Source: Ignavibacteria bacterium (lineage in GTDB: Bacteria; Bacteroidota; Ignavibacteria; Ignavibacteriales; SURF-24). From it: a stretch of DNA of 64,000 bases. The notes under the pieces are model-generated. The model saw nothing but the letters and a program-made list of their open reading frames with translations. It ran no database searches and was not told the origin of the DNA. Positions 16,134 through 26,088 of this stretch are shown here, in pieces (the stretch's first letter is position 1; each line of letters begins with the position of its first letter). The translations under genes and the position numbers were made by a program. The DNA lies in NCBI GenBank assembly GCA_025612245.1, contig JAAXKQ010000002.1, forward strand, positions 372,001 through 436,000, read 5' to 3'.

Positions 16134-16662
16134 TAAAATCCCTTTTTTATAAAATGTAATATATTAGCGGCTACTTTTCAGCACATTGATCCCTGCCCGC
16201 AGAAAAAAAGCGGGCACTGATTCATTATTCAGATTATTATTGTGCCCGGAATCCCATTTCTCAGAGAGACAAGGGTGAATAAAATTAAAGATAATCTGCT
16301 AGAGTAATCTTAAAACAGTAAGATATACTTGCCTGGCGGCAGCCGTTTTTACGCAAGGTGATATATACAATTGGCTTTCAAAGACAAATTGCACAGATAA
16401 TGACTGGATTAAATTACAACCTGGTTACAAGGGGAATAAAATCATACTACTCTTTGAGTAACAACGGAAAAGTAAACCGAATACAAGAATACCGAAATTA
16501 TTTGTAGAAAACAAGTTAAACTTGGATACCCGCCCTCCTTTGCGGGTCATAATACCGAAACAGACCGCTGCAGTGCAGGCACAATATTTTTAATATTTCG
16601 GGGTAAAATGCAAAAAAGTTGCAGAAAGGTGAACTTAATTGCAAAAATATTCGCCCTCAGAC
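16134..16662. other. Long intergenic region with two hairpins
   Basis: About 530 bp without a convincing gene between the divergent deaD and ilv/leu units. A perfect 7-bp hairpin (16194-16200 with 16210-16216, A-rich loop on the plus strand) lies 61 nt upstream of the deaD start and would be in its 5' leader. A second hairpin (16528-16533 with 16542-16547, loop of 8) lies toward the ilv side. An AT-rich stretch follows both. I see no tRNA, no T-box element and no gene remnant here. Confidence 0.5.
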
Positions 16663-16691
16663 TTGACAAAGCAGACCTACGGCCATATATT
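16663..16691 (+). promoter_or_regulatory. Near-consensus sigma-70 promoter of the ilv-leu operon
   Basis: TTGACA at 16663-16668 and TATATT at 16686-16691 are separated by exactly 17 bp, matching the housekeeping consensus with one mismatch. Transcription would start near 16698, about 15 nt before the ATG of the leader reading frame. That places the leader peptide, not the longer TTG-started frame, at the front of the transcript. Bacteroidota promoters often differ from this consensus, so use by this host is inferred. Confidence 0.6.
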
Positions 16692-16713
16692 GTTTTGCAA
16701 TAATTATAGATTT

Positions 16714-16884
16714 ATGAAAGACATAGCAGTAAATATTTTAGATAAGAAAGCTGCCGTACCACACGGAAGTCAGGGTTATGTCTTGCCTATTACTTCAATC
16801 AATAACATTTCTTTAGAAATTCTACTCCTAGGGATTAGCATTGTTATCGTAGTGCTCGGTATTATTATTAGCATTCTAGGCTAA
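16714..16884 (+). CDS. Candidate branched-chain amino acid attenuator leader peptide
   Basis: A 56-codon reading frame (ATG 16714, TAA 16882) between a near-consensus promoter and ilvD. In its last 23 residues, 17 are Leu, Ile or Val: 6 Leu, 8 Ile and 3 Val. Three of the six Leu codons are CTA, which seems uncommon in the surrounding genes. This is what an ilv/leu leader peptide needs for a ribosome to stall when these amino acids run short. The frame is open upstream to a TTG at 16639, which has AAAGGTG 7 nt before it; that start would give 81 residues but lies upstream of the predicted transcription start. The alternative reading is a small membrane protein, because the tail is also a possible membrane helix. 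It has no family match that I recognise. Confidence 0.6.
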   Translation: MKDIAVNILDKKAAVPHGSQGYVLPITSINNISLEILLLGISIVIVVLGIIISILG

Positions 16885-16891
16885 AAATACT

Positions 16892-17018
16892 GTCAATCCC
16901 TAATCAAAAATCAAAAAATTTCACGAACAAAATTAAAGATCAGATCAGGGGTTGACCTGAGTCCCAAAGGTATGTTTTTCTGAAGAGGATTTTCAGAGGA
17001 AAACGTGAGATCTGATTT
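16892..17018 (+). promoter_or_regulatory. Possible attenuator RNA with competing helices before ilvD
   Basis: Just after the leader stop codon, 16892-16901 can pair with 16947-16956: ten pairs, one of them G-U, with three more pairs beyond a mismatch. Independently, 16937-16946 can pair with 17009-17018 (eight Watson-Crick pairs, one G-U, one A-T), covering codons 2-5 of ilvD. A smaller hairpin TCAGG/CCTGA (16945-16949, 16956-16960) competes with the first helix. The two long helices interlock and could form together only as a pseudoknot, so they could act as alternatives. A run of five T is at 16975-16979, but no strong stem sits directly before it. Control at the ilvD start is therefore as likely as transcription termination. 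The pairings were found by eye, not by folding software. Confidence 0.4.
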
Positions 17019-18702
17019 AATTAAACAGGGTTTTGACAAGGCGCCGCACCGCAGCCTGTTGAGGGCTACGGGGTTAGTTAAGACCGAAGATGACCTGAAG
17101 AAGCCTTTTATAGGTATCTGCAATTCGTATGTGGATGTAATTCCCGGTCACGTCCACCTTCAGGATCTTGCCAGGGCGGTAAAAGAGGCGGTTCTTGAAG
17201 CCGGAGGCATTCCGTTTGAGTTTAACACAATTGGTGTAGATGACGGCATTGCGATGGGGCATATCGGCATGAGGTATTCACTGCCGAGCCGTGAATTGAT
17301 TGCGGATTCGGTTGAAACCGTCATGGAGGCTCACCGTTTCGACGGCATGGTTTGCATCTCCAATTGCGACAAGATAGTGCCGGGCATGATGATGGCTGCT
17401 GTAAGGATAAACGTGCCGGCCATATTTGTTTCAGGCGGGCCGATGAAGGCCGGACAAATGCCCTCTACCGGAGAAAGAACTGACCTGATTTCAGTCTTCG
17501 AGGGAGTGGGGCAGTACAAATCGGGGCAAATTGATTCCCGGAGACTGAAAGAACTCGAAGACTTCAGCTGCCCCTCCTGCGGATCGTGTGCGGGTATGTT
17601 TACTGCAAACTCAATGAACTGCCTGCTTGAAGCCCTCGGACTCGCTCTTCCCGGAAACGGAACCATACTTGCACTTGACCCAAGAAGAAAAGAACTGGCT
17701 AAGGAAGCCGGTAGAAAAATCATCGAAATCGTTAAAAAAGACGTGAAGCCGCGTGACCTGATAACGCGCTCCTCAATGCTGAACGCATTTGCTCTTGACA
17801 TGGCAATGGGTGGAAGCACCAACACCGTACTGCATACGCTTGCCGTTTCAAGTGAAGCCGGAATTGAATTCGACTTAAGGGAGTTAAATGAACTTGCCTC
17901 AAAGGTCCCTTACATCTGCAAAGTCAGTCCTGCAACGAGTCTCGTGCATATTGAAGACGTCGACAATGCGGGCGGGGTTTCGGCAATCTTAAAAGAACTC
18001 TCCGGCATCAAGGGCGTTCTTGATCTCGACAGGCCTACCGTTACGGGCAAGACGCTTGGCGGAAATATTGAACCGGCAAATGTAAAGGACAGGAAGATAA
18101 TTCATTCTGTTGAGGAGCCCTACAGTCGTGCGGGCGGACTTGCCGTACTTTTCGGCAACCTGGCGCCTTTAGGAGCAGTTGTAAAGACGGCAGCCGTGGA
18201 TGAAAAGATGCTGAAGCATACCGGTCCGGCAAAAGTCTTTAATTCACAGGATGAAGCCGTTGAAGCCATTATGGAAGGAAAAATAAAGGCAGGCGACGTG
18301 GTGGTAATAAGGTATGAAGGTCCCAGGGGAGGTCCCGGAATGCCGGAGATGCTTTCACCTACAAGTGCAATTGTAGGAATGGGCCTTGGCGACAAGGTTG
18401 CGCTTATTACGGACGGAAGGTTCTCCGGCGGCACCAGGGGAGCATGCATAGGGCACGTTTCACCTGAGGCAGCGGACAGGGGTCCTGTAGCCGCATTAAA
18501 AGACGGCGACATAATAAAAATTGACATACCCGGAAAAACTCTTCAGGTCGAACTTTCGGACGGTGAGATAAGTAAGCGTCTTGAGGAACTGCCGGAATTT
18601 GAGCTTAAAATTAAAACAGGTTATCTCGCCCGGTACTCACGTATGGTTACTTCGGCTAATACGGGTGCAGTCTTAAGAATCCCAGAAACCAGAAAGAAAT
18701 AG
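17005..18702 (+). CDS. ilvD: Dihydroxy-acid dehydratase
   Basis: Fe-S dehydratase that makes the 2-oxo acid precursors of valine and isoleucine. The 565 residues match the family. The N-terminus [20 protein letters not shown] and the cluster-binding cysteines in [11 protein letters not shown] and [17 protein letters not shown] are typical, as is the C-terminal [19 protein letters not shown]. The start is GTG at 17005 with AGAGGA 4 nt upstream; an ATG would be too far inside the conserved N-terminus. It is the first structural gene of the ten-gene ilv-leu operon and its first codons can pair with the leader RNA. The next gene, ilvB, starts 13 nt after its stop. Confidence 0.97.
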   Translation: MRSDLIKQGFDKAPHRSLLRATGLVKTEDDLKKPFIGICNSYVDVIPGHVHLQDLARAVKEAVLEAGGIPFEFNTIGVDDGIAMGHIGMRYSLPSRELIADSVETVMEAHRFDGMVCISNCDKIVPGMMMAAVRINVPAIFVSGGPMKAGQMPSTGERTDLISVFEGVGQYKSGQIDSRRLKELEDFSCPSCGSCAGMFTANSMNCLLEALGLALPGNGTILALDPRRKELAKEAGRKIIEIVKKDVKPRDLITRSSMLNAFALDMAMGGSTNTVLHTLAVSSEAGIEFDLRELNELASKVPYICKVSPATSLVHIEDVDNAGGVSAILKELSGIKGVLDLDRPTVTGKTLGGNIEPANVKDRKIIHSVEEPYSRAGGLAVLFGNLAPLGAVVKTAAVDEKMLKHTGPAKVFNSQDEAVEAIMEGKIKAGDVVVIRYEGPRGGPGMPEMLSPTSAIVGMGLGDKVALITDGRFSGGTRGACIGHVSPEAADRGPVAALKDGDIIKIDIPGKTLQVELSDGEISKRLEELPEFELKIKTGYLARYSRMVTSANTGAVLRIPETRKK

Positions 18703-18715
18703 AAGGTAGAGAAAA

Positions 18716-20434
18716 ATGAAAGAAAACAACGGAGTGATGAAAGGGGCAGAAATATTTTTTGAATGCCTCAGGATGGAGAAAGTTGAATATATTTTCGGAT
18801 ATCCGGGAGGTGCGGTCCTTAAACTTTATGAAAAGCTATACGACGTGGATTTTCTTGAGCATATACTGGTACGTCATGAACAGGGTGCCACCCATATGGC
18901 TGAAGGCTATGCAAAGGCTACCGGAAAGCCGGGCGTTGTGCTTGTAACCTCAGGACCCGGTGCTACGAACACCGTTACAGGAATAGCTGATGCTTACATG
19001 GATTCAGTGCCGCTTGTTATCTTTACGGGGCAGGTTGCTTCACACCTGATTGGTAACGACGCCTTTCAGGAAGCGGACATAGTAGGCATTACGCGCCCGA
19101 TTACAAAGCATAACTTCCTGGTACGCGATGTGAAGGAACTGGCCTCAACAATAAAAAAGGCTTTCTACATTGCCTCTACGGGAAGACCGGGCCCCGTACT
19201 GGTGGATCTTCCAAAGGATGTCATTAACTCGGAGTGCGAATTCCAGTATCCGGAGAACGTTGAGCTGAAAGGCTACAGGCCATTTTTCTACGGGCATCAG
19301 TACCAGATAAAAAAAGCAGCCGAGATGTTAAAGAATTCAAAGCGCCCCCTGCTTTACGTAGGAGGCGGTGTAATTATCTCAAACGGCTCGAACGAGTTAA
19401 GGGTGCTTGCAGGTGAGCACAACCTGCCGGTTACGATGACCCTTCAGGGCCTGGGAGCTTTTGACGGCATGAACGACCAGTCGCTGGGTATGCTTGGAAT
19501 GCACGGCACTTACTGGGCAAACCAGGCTGTAAATAACTGCGACCTTCTTATTGCGCTCGGAGCACGTTTTGACGACAGGGTTGCGGGCGACGTATTAAAC
19601 TTTGCACCGAAGGCTTTTAAGATACACGTTGATATCGACCCTACGGCAATTGACAAGAACGTAGTGGTGGATCTTCCAATTGTAGGCGACGTTAAACACG
19701 TAATGGCTGAGCTTGCGGCTGAGTTGACCGAACCGTTGAGCTTCCCGGAATGGTGGAATGAAATCAATGCCTGGAGAGACGAAAGCCCGCTGGAATATGA
19801 GGATGGCGACGGGCTCCTGAGGACGGAATTTATAATCGATAAGATCTCGCAGAAGACAAAGGGGCAGGCCGTAGTTATATCCGACGTGGGGCAGCACCAG
19901 ATGTGGACGGCGCAGTACTACAAGTTTACTCATCCTCGCTCTTTTCTTACGAGCGGGGGACTAGGCACCATGGGCTTTTCCGTGCCTGCAGCCATAGGCG
20001 CTTCATTTGCGGTGAAGGACAGGCCAATTGTTTCGATCAGCGGCGACGGCGGTTTCCAGATGAACATTCAGGAGCTCATTACAGCTGTTGCATACAAGCG
20101 TCCCGTGAAATTCATAATTATAAACAACAGCTTTCTCGGCATGGTGCGCCAGTGGCAGGAACTCTTTCATCTTGAAAAGTACAGCTTTACGGACCTTTCC
20201 GCGAGCAATCCCGACTTCATAAAGGTTGCCGAGGCATTCGGCCTTAAGGCATTTTCGACCGATTCCCCGAAGGAAGTGGATGAAATACTGGACAAGGCTT
20301 TTGAAATAAATGACGGCCCCGTACTCATTGAGTTCAAGGTGGTACGCGAAGATATGGTGCTTCCGATGGTTCCACCGGGAGAGCCGTATGAAAAAATGAT
20401 AGTTAAACGACTGAATCAAAAATCAACAAAGTAA
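18716..20434 (+). CDS. ilvB: Acetolactate synthase large subunit
   Basis: Thiamine-diphosphate and FAD-dependent catalytic subunit (572 residues). It condenses two pyruvates, or pyruvate with 2-oxobutyrate, in the first common step of valine, leucine and isoleucine synthesis. The cofactor glutamate is in VRHEQGATHMAEGYA and the thiamine-diphosphate motif runs from SGDGGFQMN to IIINN. The FAD region and the conserved GMLGMHGTYWAN stretch are present. This is the anabolic type: its regulatory partner ilvN follows 6 nt later. Feedback control by valine is expected through that subunit. Confidence 0.96.
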   Translation: MKENNGVMKGAEIFFECLRMEKVEYIFGYPGGAVLKLYEKLYDVDFLEHILVRHEQGATHMAEGYAKATGKPGVVLVTSGPGATNTVTGIADAYMDSVPLVIFTGQVASHLIGNDAFQEADIVGITRPITKHNFLVRDVKELASTIKKAFYIASTGRPGPVLVDLPKDVINSECEFQYPENVELKGYRPFFYGHQYQIKKAAEMLKNSKRPLLYVGGGVIISNGSNELRVLAGEHNLPVTMTLQGLGAFDGMNDQSLGMLGMHGTYWANQAVNNCDLLIALGARFDDRVAGDVLNFAPKAFKIHVDIDPTAIDKNVVVDLPIVGDVKHVMAELAAELTEPLSFPEWWNEINAWRDESPLEYEDGDGLLRTEFIIDKISQKTKGQAVVISDVGQHQMWTAQYYKFTHPRSFLTSGGLGTMGFSVPAAIGASFAVKDRPIVSISGDGGFQMNIQELITAVAYKRPVKFIIINNSFLGMVRQWQELFHLEKYSFTDLSASNPDFIKVAEAFGLKAFSTDSPKEVDEILDKAFEINDGPVLIEFKVVREDMVLPMVPPGEPYEKMIVKRLNQKSTK

Positions 20435-20440
20435 ACAAAT

Positions 20441-20959
20441 ATGAAGCATATAATTTCTGTATTGTTAGAAAACAGGTACGGTGCTTTTAACCGCGTTGCT
20501 ACCATGTTCAGCGGAAAGGGATTTAATATTCAGAGCATCTCTATCGGTGAAACTGAAATACCCGAGGTCTCAAGAATGACACTCGTTACCTCGGGCGACG
20601 ACAAAATTATCGAGCAGGTGGTAAAACAGCTCAACCGCCTCATCGATACTATAAAAGTAATTGATCTTACACAGACTCCTACGGTTATAAGAGAACTAGC
20701 ACTTATTACCGTTTTTTATCAGAAAGGCACGCGTTCAGAGATCCTGAACGTGGGTGACATTTTCCGGGGCAATGTGGTTGATATAAACAATAAAACCATA
20801 ACGCTCGAAGTGACAGGACCACCCGACAAAATTGACGCCGCAATAAACGTCCTTGCCCCTTACGGCATTAAGGAACTGGCGCGCTCGGGAGCTGTAGCCT
20901 TGAAAAGAGGCGAACAGAACAAAGATTTTAAAAAGCAGACTAATTATTCACAACTTTAA
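20441..20959 (+). CDS. ilvN: Acetolactate synthase small (regulatory) subunit
   Basis: A 172-residue regulatory subunit. The N-terminal ACT domain (residues 3-75) starts with the typical VLLENRYGAFNRVATMFSGK and FNIQSISIG, followed by the C-terminal ALS-SS domain. It binds the large subunit encoded directly upstream and normally confers valine feedback inhibition. The length corresponds to the IlvH-type small subunit with both domains. It starts 6 nt after ilvB and is followed by ilvC after 14 nt, so translation is probably coupled across these genes. Confidence 0.95.
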   Translation: MKHIISVLLENRYGAFNRVATMFSGKGFNIQSISIGETEIPEVSRMTLVTSGDDKIIEQVVKQLNRLIDTIKVIDLTQTPTVIRELALITVFYQKGTRSEILNVGDIFRGNVVDINNKTITLEVTGPPDKIDAAINVLAPYGIKELARSGAVALKRGEQNKDFKKQTNYSQL

Positions 20960-20973
20960 TTTAAGGATTAAAA

Positions 20974-21990
20974 ATGAAAGTTTATTATGAACAGGATGCG
21001 AACCTGGATGTATTAAAAAATAAAAAAATTGCCGTCCTCGGCTTCGGTAGCCAGGGACATGCTCACTCACTTAATTTATTGGAAAGCGGACTTGACGTAT
21101 GTGTAGGCTTAAGAAAAACCAGCTCTTCATGGCCCAAGGCCGAGAAAGCAGGCCTTCCTGTCAAAACCGTAAAAGACGCCGTTAAGGACGCAGACGTGGT
21201 AATGGTGCTCCTGCCGGATCAGACACAGAAAAAAGTTTATGACGAGGAAATAGCCCCGAATCTTAAGCCCGGCGCCACGCTGGCCTTTGCACACGGATTT
21301 AATATACACTACAAGCAGATTGTTCCGCCAAGCGACATTAACGTAATGATGATTGCTCCTAAAGGTCCGGGCCACCTGGTAAGAAGAACATACCTCGAAG
21401 GCAAAGGCGTTCCATGCCTCATAGCTGTTTATCAGGATCCTTCGGGCAAGACAAAAGATATGGCTCTGGCATGGGCTAAGGGCATAGGCGGAACGAAAGC
21501 CGGTGTTATTGAAACAAACTTCAAGAATGAGACCGAGACAGACCTTTTCGGTGAGCAGGCAGTCCTTTGCGGCGGTTCTGCAGAACTGATAAAAGCCGGA
21601 TTTGAGACACTGGTTGAAGCCGGTTACCCGCCTGAACTTGCATACTTTGAATGCATGCACGAAATGAAGCTCATTGTTGACCTTTACTATGAAGGAGGAC
21701 TTTCAAGGATGAACTACTCTGTAAGCGATACGGCCGAATACGGCGGTATGTCGCGCGGCAAGAGGGTTATAAATCCCGAAGCAAAGAGCGAGATGAAGAA
21801 GATACTTACAGAGATACAGGACGGACGTTTTGCAAAGGAATGGCTCGACGAATGCAACGCAGGGCTTCCGAACATGACGAAAATGAGAGAAGAAACAAAA
21901 GAGCACGAGCTCGAAAAAACAGGCGCAAAGCTGCGCGGCATGATGAGCTGGCTCTTTAAGAAGAACCCCAAGGAAGAGGTGGGCGTATGA
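20974..21990 (+). CDS. ilvC: Ketol-acid reductoisomerase
   Basis: A 338-residue class I (short) enzyme that isomerises and reduces acetolactate or acetohydroxybutyrate with Mg and NAD(P)H. The nucleotide loop [13 protein letters not shown] is followed by GLRKTSSSW; the Arg and Ser residues there point to NADPH rather than NADH. The metal and substrate residues are found in [10 protein letters not shown] and [25 protein letters not shown] precedes the ATG. Its last four bases ATGA contain the start of leuB, a stop-start overlap that suggests translational coupling. Confidence 0.96.
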   Translation: MKVYYEQDANLDVLKNKKIAVLGFGSQGHAHSLNLLESGLDVCVGLRKTSSSWPKAEKAGLPVKTVKDAVKDADVVMVLLPDQTQKKVYDEEIAPNLKPGATLAFAHGFNIHYKQIVPPSDINVMMIAPKGPGHLVRRTYLEGKGVPCLIAVYQDPSGKTKDMALAWAKGIGGTKAGVIETNFKNETETDLFGEQAVLCGGSAELIKAGFETLVEAGYPPELAYFECMHEMKLIVDLYYEGGLSRMNYSVSDTAEYGGMSRGKRVINPEAKSEMKKILTEIQDGRFAKEWLDECNAGLPNMTKMREETKEHELEKTGAKLRGMMSWLFKKNPKEEVGV

Positions 21991-23075
21991 GTTTCAAGAT
22001 AATGCTGCTCCCGGGCGATGGTATTGGTCCCGATATTGTCAGTTCAGCCGTTAAGGTAATGAAACTGGTAGCCGGAAAAATGAGTATCCCTCTGGAATTT
22101 TCAGAGGGGCTCATGGGCGGGTGCTCATATGAAAAATACGGCACCCCGCTTTCAGAGGGAGTCCTCGCCGAATGCAAGGCATCCGACGCGGTGCTCCTTG
22201 GGGCTGTAGGCGGGCCCAAATGGGAAAGCCTGCCGCACAATCTAAAGCCTGAGGCAGCGTTATTGAGGATCAGAAAGGAACTGGGTCTCTTTGCCAACAT
22301 CAGGCCTGCAAAAGTATACGACAGCCTTGTAGAGTCCTCATCGCTTAAAGCTGAAGTGGTCAAGGGCACCGACTTTATAGTGGTAAGGGAGCTCACGGGC
22401 GGCATATATTTCGGCCAGCCCCGCGGTTTTAATGAAACCAGGGGATGGAACACCATGGAATATTCGCGTCCTGAAGTTGAGCGCATTGCAAGGATAGCCT
22501 TCGAGATGGCGCGTTCAAGAAATAAAAAAGTAACCTCCGTTGACAAGGCCAACGTTCTTGAGGTCTCACAGCTCTGGAGAACAGTGGTTCATGAGATACA
22601 CAAGGATTATCAGGATGTTGCGTTGTCCGATTTGTATGTGGACAATGCCGCAATGCAGATAGTAAAGAACCCGAAGCAGTTCGATGTTATTGTAACCGGA
22701 AACCTCTTCGGGGATATCCTGAGCGATATTTCCGGCATGATAACGGGAAGCCTGGGAATGCTTCCTTCTGCCAGCATGGGAACCAGGTATGCACTGTATG
22801 AACCGATACACGGCAGCGCTCCGGACATAGCAGGGCAGAATAAAGCAAACCCACTTGCCACAATAGCCTCAGGAGCCATGCTCTTTGCGCATTCGCTTAA
22901 GAATGCAAAGGCGTCGGCAGTAATTAATGAGGCAATTGAGGAAGTCCTTTCCGAAGGATTCAGAACAGCCGACATATTCTCGGAAGGCTCAAAACTACTG
23001 AGCACGACCGAGATGACAGAGGCGGTATTAGAAAAAACAGAAAAAATACTTTCCCAAAAGGAAAGTGTTTTATAA
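21987..23075 (+). CDS. leuB: 3-Isopropylmalate dehydrogenase
   Basis: A 362-residue Mg- and NAD-dependent beta-decarboxylating dehydrogenase of leucine synthesis. The family motifs are visible: [11 protein letters not shown] (N-terminus), [26 protein letters not shown], the Lys/Asp active-site region [21 protein letters not shown] and [14 protein letters not shown]. With the citramalate synthase in the same operon, it can also act on the citramalate-derived substrate in isoleucine synthesis. The ATG overlaps the ilvC stop codon. It is placed before leuA, unlike the common leuABCD order. Confidence 0.96.
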   Translation: MSFKIMLLPGDGIGPDIVSSAVKVMKLVAGKMSIPLEFSEGLMGGCSYEKYGTPLSEGVLAECKASDAVLLGAVGGPKWESLPHNLKPEAALLRIRKELGLFANIRPAKVYDSLVESSSLKAEVVKGTDFIVVRELTGGIYFGQPRGFNETRGWNTMEYSRPEVERIARIAFEMARSRNKKVTSVDKANVLEVSQLWRTVVHEIHKDYQDVALSDLYVDNAAMQIVKNPKQFDVIVTGNLFGDILSDISGMITGSLGMLPSASMGTRYALYEPIHGSAPDIAGQNKANPLATIASGAMLFAHSLKNAKASAVINEAIEEVLSEGFRTADIFSEGSKLLSTTEMTEAVLEKTEKILSQKESVL

Positions 23076-23119
23076 AAAGGTTAAGCACTTACAACCTTAA
23101 AGTCTTTTTAGGAGAAAAA

Positions 23120-24697
23120 TTGGATAATAAAATAGTAATCTTCGATACAACACTGCGCGACGGCGAACAATCACCGGGAGCATCTTTGAACATATTCGAA
23201 AAACTCGAGATCGCGCGTCAGCTTGTAAGGCTTAATGTGGATGTGATAGAGGCGGGTTTTCCCGTCTCTTCACCCGCACAGTTTGAAGCTGTAAAAAGAA
23301 TAGCAGACGAATCACCGGCCGTAATTGCGGCCCTGGCCAGGGCAAAAGAGGCGGACATTAAGGCTGCCGCCGAGGCGCTGAAAAGTGCCCAAAAGCCCAG
23401 AATACACACGTTCTCCAGTACTTCGGATATCCATATACTAGGAAAATTCGGGGACGAAAAGTATGGCAAAACCTTACAGGAGAAGCGTAATACGGTAATC
23501 AAGATGTCTTACGATGCAGTTGCATATGCAAAGACATTCGTGCAGGACGTTGAATATTCTGCCGAGGATGCCGGAAGAACGGACATAGGTTACCTCAGTG
23601 AAGTTGTTGAGGCTGCAATTGAAGCAGGTGCAACAACGGTAAACATACCGGATACGACGGGATACACTTTCCCGGAAGAGTTCGGGAAAATAATCGGTGA
23701 GCTCAGAAGAAGGGTAAAAAACATAGACAAAGCCATTATCAGCGTCCATTGCCATAACGACCTTGGTCTTGCCGTAGCAAACACCTTAAGCGCATTAACT
23801 AATGGTGCCCGACAGGTGGAGTGCGCAGTTAACGGCATCGGCGAAAGGGCCGGCAATGCATCTTTGGAAGAGATTGTAATGGCCATAAAGGTAAGAAAAG
23901 ATCTCTGCGGATTTTATACGGGTATAAACTCCCCAGAGATATTTAACACGAGCCGTATGGTCTCGGGCTTTACGGGCCTGGTAATACAGCCAAATAAGGC
24001 AATTGTAGGCGAAAATGCCTTCGCCCACGAGTCGGGAATTCATCAGGATGGAATGCTTAAGAACAAGCAGACATACGAGATCATAACCCCGGAACTGGTA
24101 GGCGTAAATAAGACGAGGATAGTGCTTGGAAGGCACTCCGGGCGTCACGGGCTGGAATCGCGCCTGAAAGAGCTTGGATACAATTCAAAGGGAGAGGAGC
24201 TCCAGGCGGTTTATGAAAAGTTCCTCGCACTTGCAGACAAGAAAAAAGAAATCTTTGATGAGGACCTGAGGGTTTTGATGGGTGACAAGGTCCGCAAGGA
24301 AGAAGAATATTTTGAGCTGGTTTCCCTGCAGGTACAGTCGGGTACCACGGCAATTCCAACAGCCACGGTAGGAATTAAAACAGGTGAAGAGATCCTTCAG
24401 GAATCGGCAATTGGCGACGGCCCGGTTGACGCATGCTTTAATGCAATTGAAAGGGCGCTTAACATAAAGCCCGAAGTTGAAGCCTACCACGTGCGTTCAG
24501 TTACCTCAGGCAGGCAGGCAATGGGAGAGGCAATAATTAGATTAAGGTGCAACGAGAAATCCTTTACCGGGCGCGGCATATCGACAGATATAATTGAGGC
24601 AAGTGCCAGGGCTTTCCTGCAGGCAGCAAACCAGGAATACCTATACCTGAAGAAACTGTCCCCTATTGAAGGTGAAGAGGAACTCTCGGTTGCCTGA
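23120..24697 (+). CDS. leuA: 2-Isopropylmalate synthase
   Basis: Condenses acetyl-CoA with 2-oxoisovalerate, the committed leucine step. At 525 residues it is a LeuA type 1 of normal length: a DRE-TIM barrel (DTTLRDGEQSPGASLN, HCHNDLGLAVANT, GIGERAGNASLEE) plus a C-terminal LeuA allosteric domain (~residues 385-510) for leucine feedback inhibition. It starts at TTG 23120, five nt after AGGAG; there is no ATG at this position and the family N-terminus fits. The 44-nt gap after leuB contains no stable hairpin, so it remains in the operon. It is clearly distinct from the second DRE-TIM enzyme downstream, which is citramalate-synthase-like. Confidence 0.95.
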   Translation: MDNKIVIFDTTLRDGEQSPGASLNIFEKLEIARQLVRLNVDVIEAGFPVSSPAQFEAVKRIADESPAVIAALARAKEADIKAAAEALKSAQKPRIHTFSSTSDIHILGKFGDEKYGKTLQEKRNTVIKMSYDAVAYAKTFVQDVEYSAEDAGRTDIGYLSEVVEAAIEAGATTVNIPDTTGYTFPEEFGKIIGELRRRVKNIDKAIISVHCHNDLGLAVANTLSALTNGARQVECAVNGIGERAGNASLEEIVMAIKVRKDLCGFYTGINSPEIFNTSRMVSGFTGLVIQPNKAIVGENAFAHESGIHQDGMLKNKQTYEIITPELVGVNKTRIVLGRHSGRHGLESRLKELGYNSKGEELQAVYEKFLALADKKKEIFDEDLRVLMGDKVRKEEEYFELVSLQVQSGTTAIPTATVGIKTGEEILQESAIGDGPVDACFNAIERALNIKPEVEAYHVRSVTSGRQAMGEAIIRLRCNEKSFTGRGISTDIIEASARAFLQAANQEYLYLKKLSPIEGEEELSVA

Positions 24698-24749
24698 GAA
24701 ATAAGAATTTAGAGAATTTGAAAACAGAATTATACTAAAAGGAATAAAT

Positions 24750-26045
24750 ATGGGAATGACAATAACCGAAAAGATACTCGCCAAATCGGCCGGCAAGTCG
24801 AGGCTGACTCCGGGCGAGAATGTCTGGCTTAATGTCGACGTACTGATGACGCACGACGTCTGCGGGCCACCGACAATTGAGATATGGAAGAAAGAATTCG
24901 GAAGCGAGGCTAAAATATGGGATAAGGATAAACTCGTCATTTTTCCCGACCACTATATATTTACAGAAAATGTCCACGCAAACAGAAACGTTGAGATGCT
25001 GAGAAAGTTTGCCAGGGAGCAGGAGCTGAAAAATTACTACGATCCGGGAACGGAGCGTTATAAGGGCGTCTGCCACATAGCCCTTGCCGAGGAAGGTTTT
25101 AACGTTCCGGGAACGGTACTCTTTGGAACAGACTCGCACACCTGTACTTCAGGCGCTTTCGGCATGTTCTCCACGGGCGTGGGCAATACGGATGCCGCTT
25201 TTATAATGGGAACGGGAAAGATATGGGAGAAGGTGCCTGAATCGATAAAATTCACCTTTAACGGCAAGATGCCTGAATACCTGACAGCAAAGGATCTGAT
25301 TCTTCACATACTGGGTGACATTGGTACCGACGGGGCTACATACTGCGCAATGGAATTTGACGGTGAGGCCATAGAGTCGCTTTCAATGTATGAAAGGATG
25401 ACACTTACAAATATGGCAATTGAAACCGGAGCCATAAGCGGTATAATTGCAGTGGACAAAGTAACTGAAGAATACCTGGAAGGCAAAGTCAGGGGCGGAT
25501 ATGAAGTCTTCAGGAGCGACAGCGATGCAAAGTATCTTAAGACTTACAGCTATGACGTTTCAAAGCTCAAACCCGTTGTTGCACAACCACACAGTCCCGA
25601 CAAGCGTGCCCTCGCAGGCGAAGTCAGCGGCACGAAGGTTACAAAATGCTATATCGGTTCATGCACCGGAGGCAAGATAACGGACTTCCGTTTTGCAGCC
25701 AGGATTCTTTCAGGCAAGAAGGTAAAGCTGCCGACTTACATTGTTCCGGGAAGCACTTCAGTTGCAAAGATGCTGACCGAAGAGACTTATGACGGAGCCA
25801 CGCTCAAGGAAATATTCCTCAAAGCCGGCTGCATGATTGCACCTCCTTCATGCGCAGCCTGCCTGGGCGGACCGAGCGATACGTTCGGGCGCTCGGTAGA
25901 TGGTGACGTCGTTGTTTCTACGACAAACAGGAACTTCCCGGGACGCATGGGAAGCAAGAATGCCGGCGTATACCTGGCTTCGGCTCTTACTGTAGCAGCA
26001 ACAGCAGTAAAGGGAAGCCTTGCCGATCCGGCAGAGTGCATGTAA
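24750..26045 (+). CDS. leuC: 3-Isopropylmalate dehydratase large subunit
   Basis: A 431-residue aconitase-family subunit. The three cysteines for the [4Fe-4S] cluster are visible in GSCTGGK and CAACLGGP, and the substrate region in FGTDSHTCTSGAFG. The length fits the shorter, archaeal/bacterial-type LeuC (~420) rather than the ~465-residue enterobacterial form. It works as a heterodimer with LeuD, encoded 43 nt downstream. It is expected to dehydrate and rehydrate both isopropylmalate and citramalate, which lets this operon make isoleucine from citramalate. The start ATG follows AAAGGAAT. Confidence 0.95.
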   Translation: MGMTITEKILAKSAGKSRLTPGENVWLNVDVLMTHDVCGPPTIEIWKKEFGSEAKIWDKDKLVIFPDHYIFTENVHANRNVEMLRKFAREQELKNYYDPGTERYKGVCHIALAEEGFNVPGTVLFGTDSHTCTSGAFGMFSTGVGNTDAAFIMGTGKIWEKVPESIKFTFNGKMPEYLTAKDLILHILGDIGTDGATYCAMEFDGEAIESLSMYERMTLTNMAIETGAISGIIAVDKVTEEYLEGKVRGGYEVFRSDSDAKYLKTYSYDVSKLKPVVAQPHSPDKRALAGEVSGTKVTKCYIGSCTGGKITDFRFAARILSGKKVKLPTYIVPGSTSVAKMLTEETYDGATLKEIFLKAGCMIAPPSCAACLGGPSDTFGRSVDGDVVVSTTNRNFPGRMGSKNAGVYLASALTVAATAVKGSLADPAECM

Positions 26046-26088
26046 ACAAAAGGTTCAGACAATAAAAATTTAACGACACAGGTAAAAG

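Noticed and set aside
16639-16713. TTG start for the leader frame with AAAGGTG 7 nt upstream (81 codons)
   Set aside because: The site is attractive, but it lies upstream of and across the near-consensus promoter, so the main transcript would not contain it; I prefer the ATG at 16714.
16975-16979. T5 run before ilvD considered as an intrinsic terminator
   Set aside because: No stem longer than four to five pairs ends directly before it, so a classical terminator is not supported; kept only as part of the possible attenuator.
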